NCBI GenBank assembly: GCA_947579605.1
Contig: OX388309.1
Coordinates: forward strand, 18,732,713 to 18,796,712
Length of the DNA stretch: 64,000 bases
Reading direction: 5' to 3'
From: Athripsodes cinereus
Taxonomy: Eukaryota > Arthropoda > Insecta > Trichoptera > Leptoceridae
The notes below the pieces were generated by a model. That model had not been told where the DNA came from, searched no databases, and saw nothing but the letters and a program-made list of their open reading frames with translations. The translations under genes and the position numbers were made by a program. How positions within the stretch are numbered: the first letter of the stretch is position 1; every line of letters starts with the position of its first letter. Below, piece by piece: positions 14,301-26,300 of the stretch.

Positions 14301-17300
14301 AAAAAAAACTGAATACGTCAGTAATTTTCAAAAATATACTAAAACGGATATAATTATATCATTTGATTGAGAAAAAGATATTAGGAATCAGTTTGTCGTT
14401 AAAGCTAAAAAATGTTCTATTTTATTCGATTAATCATTACTCGTTGTCAAACATGGTGTTGGTACACATTCCTATCTAGGTACCTAAAAGTAGAAGGGAG
14501 ACGTAGACGTAGACATATTATATACCTTCTAATAATACCTAATGATTTGGTTGCTAAGGATTCATTCATTTAGGTCATCGACTTTCCCTCGATACTTCCG
14601 TATTTTCGATTCCAATGATTGATAGAATTTTCTTTATTATTGTGAATAATTCATTTATAATTAAATTAATTCCGTTTTTAAAATCATTTTCCAAATGTAT
14701 GGAATTGATGCTATTAAATTTTGTGGACATTGCTCTATTTTTTTTATCCTTTTATATACATTAGCAACTCGCTTGTACTCTTTTATACCTAATTCCTTTC
14801 CATTAAAACATTTCAGTGAAATTCTTCTAAACCAGTGGTTCCCAAACTATGGGGCTCGAAACTCTCGAACCACCAGTGGGTCGCGGGCGAATATTGAGTG
14901 GGCCCTGAGCATTAAGTAGTTCCATGACTCGCTATACTAGGGAATCTATGAGCATTACCAATATCTATACCCTCTTTTCTCTAAGGCAGCTAAAGAGTGG
15001 GTCTCAAGATTGAATTTTTTTATTAGATGGGTCGAAGCCCAGTCAACTTTGGGAACTACTGTTCTAAACACATTTCCGTATTTTTACTGCATCACACATT
15101 TACATACCCATTGATGATTTGTAGATATTTACTTGTTTTGTAAATTTCATGAAAATTACGCTTCTATTGTATTAGACACAAAATTTATGTTTTATAATCA
15201 AAGATCTGAATGCACATGATGTAATTATAAATTCCGAGTATAATTTCCTCATTGTTTGTTCCCTTTTATGTTATAATGGATCATGTATAATGGACAGTGT
15301 TATTTTGTAAACAGCGCGTTGTTGATATAGAAGGTAGGTAATGTTTATTTCCAAGAGTCCATACTATATATCAGACTAATCGCAACATGACTACAAAGTG
15401 AATGCTTTGTATGCATTTATAATAACATTTAGTCGCTTGCGCTTCCTATAGAATGTTAAGACAGGCCCTGAAAAACAAACATAATAATAATTTGATTTCA
15501 CTTCCTTCTCTTCATAACTGTTTTTTTACTCAACACAAAATGTTGTACTTCTCTTGAGAGTTCTGGAGTAGACAATCAAAACTCTTACGTTAGAAGATTT
15601 TCGAGAGTTGTTAAAAATATTAGATGTTTGTGAAATTTCACTTTGAAATTATTAAAAATTTGGAATTCGAGTATATAGCATAACAAATGTTTTTATTTTT
15701 TGTCATGGCGAGGAGATTGTGTATGTTACCTATGAAGATAATTTTCTGAGTCCCACAATTGTAGGTCATGCAATCTATGCTTGTGGATAAATGTGCGAAA
15801 TTTTCAGGAAGTAAAATAGATTCCAATACATACCTATAATAATAATAATAATATAATAATAATAATAATAATTTTTATTCAGTATAATTTTTTTTACAAT
15901 GGTATATGGTACAATTTACAATTAGCATAATAACGTATTAAAAGTTTTATAATTTATTTATTTATTTATTTATTCATACATTCAACGGCACAAAAGCCTT
16001 TTACAACAATGACTCATTTACAAGCAATACAAACAATTTCCTTACATTAACATAAAAAACAACAAGAAAGTCAGCAAAAAAACATTATCAGAAAGTGAAA
16101 TACAATATTAGAAATATAATTATAATAATGAAGTCGATATAGCAAACCGTGTTTACGGGCAAATATAAAAAAAATTCAATAAAAAAAACATAATTATGCT
16201 TAGCAAATAAAATACTATGAAAGTGTAGAAATTTAAATCAATTAAAAATAATAAATATATGAGTAGATCAAAAACAATAGATCAATGAGAAACATCAAAA
16301 TGAAATATATAAGTTGAAATAAAATTAATTAAAACAAAGTTAAAAACAGTATAATAAAGTCAATCAAATAAATTCCCCAATCAGCATATAATAATTGCTG
16401 GTATGAGGGGAACAATAAATAAATGATATAATAAAAACAATAATGAATTTAAGATACTAAATTAAAATTGTAGAAGTTTTATGTAAATAAAAAATCTTAT
16501 AAAAAGCCAAAAATCTCATAAATAGTTAAAATTTAAAAGTCTCATAATACCTACAGATCAACTTTAGCTGTAGTAATACTAGAACAAAAAATATTTTTAT
16601 TTTTCCGTAGGTGGTTAATTCAACAAGTTATGTCACTAAGTCTTTAAATTATTTTTAATATTTGCTTTGAGAGTTACATGCATTGCGCAGGTGTCTATAT
16701 TTCATATAAAAATAAATTTATTATTGTTCTTTAATGTGTTTTATGAGCTTTCAATTTATTATCGATGCATTACGTGTTATCTTACAAAATTTATTTAGCT
16801 CTGTAAGAATATCATTGCAATAAACGTTAGCAACGTGCCCATCAAATAGTATCTACATACATCACGTTTTATTAATAGTATAGATAGATACATATGACAT
16901 ACCTGTACAACATAATAATATTATTGCAATAATTTCAAATCAAAAAATTTGAGCCTAATCTTTTGATATCCTGTATATCTGGATAGGTGAATTTTTCCCG
17001 GCATTAGACTGTTAAGTTTTTGTGTGATCATGACTGATCATATGGAGACTTATCTGGTTGTATAATGCTGAGAAGTGTGGATAGCAATTCTGCCGCCGCG
17101 TAAAAAAATATCTCGCTCAAACTGAGTATACTTATAGACATAATCATGTCGCAAAAATTATACATCAAAATTTAGCTATTAAACATAATCTTTTAAACTC
17201 AAATAATGTAATACCTTATTTTAAATACAACCCGGAACCGGTTTTAGATAATCAAAATTATAGGCTCTATTATGATAAAACCATAATAACAGATAGACAA

Positions 17301-20300
17301 ATACATCATAATAGACCCGATTTAGTATTACATGATAAACGTAATAAAATAACGTACCTAATCGACATCGCTGTCCCAAATACACATAATATACAAACAA
17401 CCGTCGCAGAAAAAATACGTAAATATACAGAACTAGGAGGAGAAATAAAAAATATTTGGCATTCTAGGTCCGTTTATATAATACCTTTAGTCATGTCAGC
17501 TACAGGGGTAACTCCGAAATCTTTAATAAATAATTTACAAAAATTAGATTTACCGGTTAATTTGTACATTAAAATTCAAAAATCTATTATAATAAACACT
17601 TGTAATATTGTAAAAAAGTTTCTGAACACAGATATTTCAGGCACAATGCTGGTATTTTGATCCCGCGTTTTGAGCCTAATCCTTTGATATCCTGTATATC
17701 TGGATAGGTGAATTTTTCCCGGCATTAGACTGTTAAGTTTTTGTGTGATCATGACTGATCATATGGAGACTTATCTGGTTGTACAATGCTGAGAAGTGTG
17801 GATGGCAATTCTGCCGCCGCGTCAAAATAAAACAAATACTCATATCTACATACTGTAGGTTATAACTTATTGTCGACCGACTGTATTTGGTAGAAGTTCA
17901 TGTTAAATTCATAAAAAATAATATACCTACTAATGTTTAGTAGTTTAATAGTCTGGCTGGACAAATTGATCGTTTAAGGTTATCTTCTGGAATCGCATTG
18001 GCCTACAGCTGTAATGATCGTTGAAAGAATCGTCTTATTGTCAGTAATGATAATATGATAGTATAGAGTTTGTTTTTAAGCAAGCTTTTTAAAATTCAAC
18101 AAGCTGAACACCCACGGTCCATATGGAGTTTGTTCATAATATATATGCTTATTTCGCAAGGGATGTTCATAAGAAAAGAAATTGGCATGAAAAAACTTAT
18201 AAGGCGTTTTTTTTTAATCATGAATGCTGTCATAAATTGTTCAGAGTATTTTGAGTTTGAGATAGATCATTATTTTTATTATTCCAAGCTGATGTTCAGT
18301 CAAAATCCCTCATTGCTGTTTGGCAAACTAGAGCACGAAATTCGTAGTAGGTACTTAGATACTTAAATGATACGTGGCTATCCACTATTCAGGTACTGAA
18401 GTACCTCTCCCGTGTATAGTGGTGCCACTGGTGCCAGGAGTATAGGACATTAATATGCTTTGCTTTATAACATAATATTTTGTGTAGGCATGCAGTATTT
18501 AGCCTGCAGGTTGTTGGCCTATTTAAAATGATGTCAGTTCCTCAAAGTACGTATTTATTCATTTTCGTCGAATACGTTTACATCCAACTTTTCAGTAAAT
18601 ATAACATTTAAGAACAGAAAGAAAAGCGCCGTTTGTTAAGGTTAGCTTCTTTAGGTAGACACATACTACCAAATTACTCATTGATAATTATTTGTGAAAT
18701 TATATGAAGTCGGTATATAATATGTTTAGTATATACATACCTATTGTATACCATTAATAATAAACAAAAACACCTGAGTACTGATTATTACATAATAATT
18801 ATAGTTTGTTTTACCACAGAGTTGTTAAGTGTATCACAATTACCTGTATGTAATATAATTATGTCATTTATGTAACAAAACAAACACTGAAATTATTTTT
18901 CTGAGACATTAATTTATTTTATTATTTATATCTATATATCTATCTATTCCCTCACGCCGTATCCCAAGTGGGGTAGGCAGAGAGAACGGAATGCCAATTA
19001 GATCTGTTCTTACATACTTCTTTCGCCTCCTCCACAGTCATACAATTTCTCATGCACGCACGTCGATTTCTCTTACTCAAAACACGGCCGTCCTTGAGAA
19101 TTTGATCTACATGTTCAAGCCATGTAGTTCTCGGACGCCCGCGCTTCCTCACACCCCTCCTTTCAGCCAAGTATATCCTCTTTGTCATTCTTTCCTCTTC
19201 CATTCGTTCCACATGACCAAACCATCTCAATTTATTCACACGCATTCTATCTACAACACATTATTATTTATCATGCACACAAATAAAGATGGATTAGATG
19301 ACTTGATCAAAAATCGATTGAATATTGATGAATGGGTGCAACCATGTGGATGTGGTTACACAAAGCTTACAAAATATAGTAGCTGTGCGAGTATAGTTTG
19401 GTACCTACTCGATAGGATCACGGTAGGTACTTCCTTAAAGGTTGTTACGGCCAGATACGGGACATTGACTTTCAGTAGACGATTCCGGAGTAATTTTCCT
19501 ATTTCCTTCCAATGAAGGGGGATTCTTATTTTCTTTTTTTATGTTTTGTCATGCAAATGTGAACAGAAAACTTGCGACCTGATGAGCCAACATAGGTAGT
19601 TATTACTTATTACTAGGTACCAAGCTACCAATTAATATCGAATTAGTTTTTTATTTCAGTAATCGATTATCCTTAATCTAACAAGTTTTTTTTTTATTTA
19701 TACGGTATTTATAATGTTTGTTTCAGTTCACATATTGGATGAAGATGTATTGGAGCCGCAGTACAGAGAGACAGATAAAATGTTGTCGGTGCGAAATTAT
19801 GCCTTGGAGGACTTCTTCTGGACAGGATCTGGAGATGGGCCACCTCCACCAGATCCGTTAGGTACCTGGACGCCGTCCTCCATAGCCACCACCACTTTAC
19901 TGGCCACTATTTTTATAGAATCTCCTTCTGGAAACGGGGTATATATAAAAACAATATGTGTTTATTGTCACTTATAATTAATTACCTACTTGCAATTTCA
20001 AAAAAAAAAACAATAGAGTGTTATGTTTTTAACTAAAAACACAGAATTATTCTATTAGGTACCTAATCATTATACAACTTTTTATTTCTTACCTAAATTC
20101 TATATTCCAAATTGTATTATTTTTGATTCAGAGACCACCATCATCATCAGAAGAAGAGTGTGTATCGGAGTGTCCCATATCTCCATATGACGGAGCTCCC
20201 ATTAGTCCCACTAGACCTGGCCAACACAGACCTTCCACTCCCCCAGATCAGAGGTACTGGCTGCTCACTGTACTGCAAGCCCCAGCTGTCCCATTGCCTC

Positions 20301-23300
20301 CTAACTTAGATCTCAGACTGGCCAAATTGTACAGAACGGCTTTCTTGCGGTAAGTTTGTAATATGTTCTACCTACCTATAATTATAATACTTGTTCACAA
20401 AATTTAAAACTTCGTGTAGTGTGATTGTCTTTTACATATGTATTATGCCTGTTAAGTAGAATATGTATCTACTAATTTTGTGATCAATCGAAAGTAAAGA
20501 TTGAATGTAAAAATTGATTAAATAATTATTCTTAATGGTAGGTACCTATATATTGTAGGCAAAATGGTAGGTACCTATATCAAACAACTTGATAGCAAGT
20601 TTCATTATAGGATAAAAGTTTTATCAATACTTCACAAGTACCTACTTCCTGACACACTTAGAATCTATCAACTACTTATTTCACTTTTCATTACATTACT
20701 TAGCTACACCAATCCATCAATTCAGATATTTAACTTTACCAGAAATTAAAATATTAAATACCTATGTACCTATTTAAAGAGTCTGTTTTTGATTGATTTA
20801 ATTTCATCTTGAAACTTGGTGTTCGTGTTTTACGTATTGTGTTGAGGTTGTGTAAATATTTAGCAAATTGTGTAGATTTTAGTCCAAATGAAATAGGTAC
20901 GGTATCTGTCTGGAAGTCAAAATAAGGTTTAAAAGAAGTTCCTATACTTACTCATAAATCGAATGAGTTATATTGTGTAATGTTGCAAAAAAATTTTTTT
21001 TTTACAGTCAACAGGAAGAGCACCTGGGCATAATTACCACCGAATCATCTACATCGAGAACTAAATACAATAGCATAAAATCTTCTCAAAATGACTCAAA
21101 TATGTCTGAAACTACTAATAAATCTAATTCACTACAAGGAAGCACATCTTCTGAAGAAGTGGACGCTTTTAAATTTTTAAACGACGATCCAAACCTGCAA
21201 CATAATTATTCAGATTATGTAACAGAACCACAATTTGAATACATAACTAATAATTATGATGTGAGACCACCTGGAGTCCCTAGAAAACTGGAAAAGAGAT
21301 CTATAGAAAATGAACTTGAAGTAAATTCAACACTTGAAAGCCTCATAGCCAATACTACATTAGACTTAGTTAAAAGGCAAACAGTGAGTGGAAATCAGCC
21401 AAATGTGGAAGTTTTTCTCTACAATGTCACTAGGGTATGTATTCACATATATTTTAGACTCTACATTTATGTTTTTTATTGTACTTAGTTTATGTGTACT
21501 GTATAAATTATAATTAAACTAATGAAGGCAAAATTCAAGTATTCTCGGAAGCGTAAAAGTTATATTACAGAGCCATCTACATATTGACCGTAACATGATC
21601 AAACTTTTCATAAGTATTTTATTATATTGACCTGTTTATTGTTAAAATATTTGTTTTAGAAAACATCGAGTCAAAAAAACTGTAGCTAGTATTATTTTGC
21701 TGTAATTTTTGTTAATGTTATAAATTTGCAGCATTGTTACAATTTCAGAATAATTTTAAAAAAATACTCCGTGTAGAGACATCTACATATATTTTTAATA
21801 ACTACAACTTTAAATATTATTTAGTTTACAAAAGATGTCTCTATATCAATCAGCAATTTTTGCGGAAAAATTAAATCGAATCCCAAGACAAGATTGTCAA
21901 CTAGTTGTCTGTTATTGCACTATACTTAATTTTTATAGGAAGGTGAAAGCAAGGAAGAATTAAAGGTAATATATTGGGTATCTGTCGGAGGTCACCCTGT
22001 ACCAGCACTGACGGCTGCCAGAGACATGAGATTGCTGGCTGATTCTGAGGTAGTTGCAGAGTTGGGATATCCCATAACAACTAAGGCTGAACGTAAGAAT
22101 TTTTAATGAATATTAAAATAGTTACCTATCAGTTTTATAAAAGTTCAACAATAATTATTGTTTTTGCTCCCACAGCTTATTTGAAGTTCCCTGAACCCCT
22201 GAATGGTGTAACTCGTGCTACTAATGTACAAGATACTTGGCTCATAATTGGTGCAACTATTTTGGCAATCATTCTTCTTCTAGTAATGATTGTGTTCTTA
22301 GTGTGTCGCTTAGGATACAAAAATAAATCAACTGGAAGTGGTAAGGGATTAAGAAGTAGGCCAAGTATTGACAGTAAAGGTGTACAGTATCCTAGTGAAG
22401 GGAAGGACAACATGGGATATATGCAAGAAGATGGAAAGGTACTGCTGAAATTCAAAACAATATGCTTTTGTTAGACAACGGTTTTCTATAAAATGTTGTA
22501 TATTTTTTTAGTTGGTTAGTGTTGTCTCTCCAAGTAAGCAAAAAGTAAGTTTATCTAAAGGAGAACACCATGGCAGTCCTACAAGAAGATATGTGCGAGG
22601 TCCACAATATAAAACAAATAGAGTTGGCTCAGCCGATAGTTCATCAAGGTATTAATAAATCCAATTAAAATATGCTTCTGTAAATTAAGAGCAGGTAAAT
22701 ACCTAAAATTTCATCATATTATATAAGTACATTAATTCATTTTGTAAATAACATTTTCAGCACATCAAGTAGTTCAGATTTATCACAGATGAATGCTACA
22801 CTGCGTCAGAGACAAAAGTTATTTGAGCAGCAAATTCATAATGAATATGCTATCATCAATAAAAGGAATAAATCAAAACATAGAAAAATAAGATCGAAAA
22901 AGGGTAAGTAGATAAAAACAGATTTTAATAATATATTTATGACCCTTGATATGGGGGGGGTGAGAGAGATGGTGAAAGAATGGTTTTGGTTGAGGATAAA
23001 ATAAATAAAATATTATGCCAAAAATGCCAGCGGCTGAGACTCTACTGGGCTACTTACAGCACTCCAGGAGTTAAAACAATAAAATTGTCTCGATTAAATT
23101 ATACAGTGAGGCTATATAAATTAAGAGACGACAAGTTATCTGTAATTAAATGGACAAATGTGTAAAAGACAAATTTAGATTCAAATAAACATTTAATTAA
23201 AAATAAAAAAATTCTTACCACTATTACAAACACTCAAAAACAAGGCTAGACAATACTACGACTTACTCACTACCCCGTATTGTCTGTGCACACGTAATTA

Positions 23301-26300
23301 TCCCCATTAAAAATAATTAACACACTTGATAACTAGTTCAATTAAGAAACGAAGCACTTTCAAAATAAATTCATTTTCACTTTACGCTGACGAACAAACG
23401 GATCCCACGTTGAGGGGGCCTCAAGCATGAAAATGCTTAAAGGCAAAACAAGTTGAAGAAGGCGCCCCTGGGCGCAGTGCTGGGAGGGCGAAGTCCCACG
23501 TCCGAGGCTCCTGGAGGCAATTACCAGCCTACACAGGTGCATAGTTGGCTCGTCATGACTTCAGGAGTAGAATATCTCGACTCAACTGAAGTCCAGTGGC
23601 CAGAGACAGACTTGTCTCTCTGAAGGTCAGATGATGAGTCATTGAGTGATGGCAAGAGCAATCCTTCTACCAAGGACAACTGACTACTCACTACGACTCG
23701 CTGATGATAACTGTTCACCACTGATGGCTGATGGAGACTAACTCATCTTTCAAGGACATTTCTCCGCTGTTCCTTGAGTGGTGTAGAGAGGGATTGGTCA
23801 TATACCCCTCCTACGCTGTGATGCATCTCTGTGCAGCGCCGTGATTGGCTAATTGAATACCAATACACGCTCACCGCAAGTTCCATTGTATTGCGAGTAC
23901 ACCTGCACCCTTGTCTGCATTCCAGGAATTATGTACATGATGAAATAAATATTTACAAATAAGTTTGATATTGTTAAGCGTCCAATGCGCTGATTTATAA
24001 TTATTAATTAATTCACATATGAATATTTAAAGCGTCTCTTGCACTGATATTAAATATAAAACATTTCTTGTGTCCATTATCACCATTATTATTATAGCGT
24101 CTTTTCGCACAGCACAAATAACACACATCTTATTCTATTACATAGCACAATACAACCCTTTAGGTAGATAATTAAATACTCAAACTACGTATGTTACAAT
24201 AAAATTAAAATTCATACCTAAAGAGTCGTTTACATAATTCAAAATATATCATCGATATCAAAACTCAATAGATCGAAGCGTAGGTATAAAAAATCCAACC
24301 AAGCAGATACTAAATAATTACAATACGCAGACATTCTAGAATCTTCATAAAATAATTTGATACATAATGAATGCGCCTTAAGTTGATACATAATGAATGC
24401 GCCTTAATCTTTTGTTGATATTATTCTCTTTATTACCCCTGTTGCCATGCAGGTACAAATATATATAAACAATAATATTATGAATGTAGGTACATAGATT
24501 AGTAAACAAATAAGAACAATATTAACGCCGGTACCTTTTAAATGCAGGCAATATTTTTAATGTCGGGATTTTCATATTTCTCATGAACTGCATTGTCTAT
24601 TTCGGTATTTCAATACCACTTTCGAAATAACAATTATAATTTTTAATGATAACTTTTCGGCACAATACCTACTATACCGGGCATATCACCCTTTTTAAAA
24701 GAACAACAGCAGATAAATGAAATAGTCCAAGATAGTATAATGCCCACTAATGGTGGGATCCAATAATCTGTCTAACCATTACTAACAGTTAAAAGATAAT
24801 GTATAGGATTTCTACTGACAGTAATGGATACACAGATTATTGCAACCGACCTGGGTAATGTGTAAGTTTCATTCATTAAGATAAGATTGATCTTCAGAAC
24901 AAGTTGCAATTTTTTTTTGAAATTTTAACTTTAGTAGGTATAGCATACACGCCCCGCGCAGGTAGTCCTGTGGAGATAAAGGGAGATGGTACACTGCAGA
25001 GGTTCCTCGTGTCAGATCCTCCATCACCAGTGGCTTCCTCTTCTGATGTCAGTGTCTGTGGAGATAGTGTCCTCATCAGAAGACCTACAGGACCAGTCAG
25101 TCCTACTTCATATCTCTCTATGCCATCGGTCAAATCGTTTCCCAGGTAGCTCACTCAAATTTCATTCAATGTTGATTTTACTTAGCTTTGAAAACAAGTG
25201 TCTTAGAAGGATTTTGAATGTCAAATGGTATGAACATGTCACAAATGATGCTGTGCGCCGACGCACTCGACAGAGATCTGTAATCTCCGTAATACAGGAG
25301 AGACGATGATCCTGGCTGGAACATGTTATATACTTAATCATTAGGAATGTCGTGGAAAGAGGTGACGCAATTGGCATAGAGACGCTCTGAATGGAGGAGG
25401 CAGGCTTCTGCCCTGTGCTCCTGAGAGGAGCGTTGAGGGTGATGAATGAAATGAATGAATGATTTTACTATCAAGTACATATCATTATATACTATCTATG
25501 TAGGTACACCATAATAATAATTATATTCTACACTCTACAGGAAAAAGTGTGTTAGAAGATATTGCTCCTTTGTAATAAACTCTCCCCCTGTTTATTGATT
25601 GCATTTAATTTCAATGATTTTCTCTATAAAATAATTAGTATTGTGATCAACTACAGTAAAGAATGAATGAATAAATAAATAGTAAGTAATGTCATTGAAA
25701 GTATTAAAAATGCATAATTTTTTGTGCCATGAATAACATAAATATTCAAGATAAGTTAGGATAAGTAGTGAAGTTCATATAATTATTAAGGTGACTATTA
25801 AAGAATGTGATTTCTTAAAAACACAGCAAAATAAAATGAATTAAATGTTAATGTACCGTTATTTTACAGAAGTAATGTGGTGGAGCCATTGTCAAAAGTT
25901 TTAGAGCCTTTGAGTGTGAGACACTTGGACATGGATTCCCCTGTACATCAATATGGTTCCATAAAACAACAATCCAAAGATGGAAATGATGTGCCTGATG
26001 ATGCCAGAAATGAGAAACATCAGTCAAATATTCAAAGAAGTGTGACACCAAAGCATTCTCCATATTTGGTGAGATTAGGAAGTATGGATAAAGACCCCGG
26101 TGTTATTGGGCCTATGGTCTGGGATTTACACAATCAAAGAATGAAAGGTGAAGAAAATAGAAATTTGTATTTGTTGATTCTATTTCATTAATTAACTTCC
26201 AATTGGTCGGTATAAAAAAACACAGCACAAAAAATCAGTAATAATTGTTTTTACTTGCATGTGAAAGTTATTTATTTTGTAATGAAAAGAAGTATACTTT

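Larger units (their letters stand above)
5325..19726 (+). other. First intron of the KIAA1549-like gene (14.4 kb)
   Basis: The donor is gtgagt at 5325 and the acceptor tttcag at 19721-19726. It holds many repeats listed separately. Between them, 9130-11860, 12180-12830, 15070-15830, 16400-16947 and 17823-18945 are AT-rich with no recognised gene or element. No extra exon with plausible splice sites was noticed. Confidence 0.6.
22904..24934 (+). other. Intron between exons 8 and 9 of the KIAA1549-like gene
   Basis: The donor is gtaagt at 22904 and the acceptor near 24934. Apart from the GC-rich block at 23360-23945 and a hairpin at 24757-24848, it is AT-rich. A 25-bp phrase containing 'cataatgaatgcgccttaa' is duplicated in tandem near 24363-24408. 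Confidence 0.6.

Noticed and set aside
18991..19515. A 174-codon plus-strand frame
   Set aside because: The first half is antisense to LINE-B and the rest is non-repetitive intron without splice support just before exon 2.
20973..21007. ATG-started extension of exon 4 of the KIAA1549-like gene
   Set aside because: The acceptor tttacag at 21001-21007 and the phase agreement with the exon ending at 20349 show these bases are intronic.
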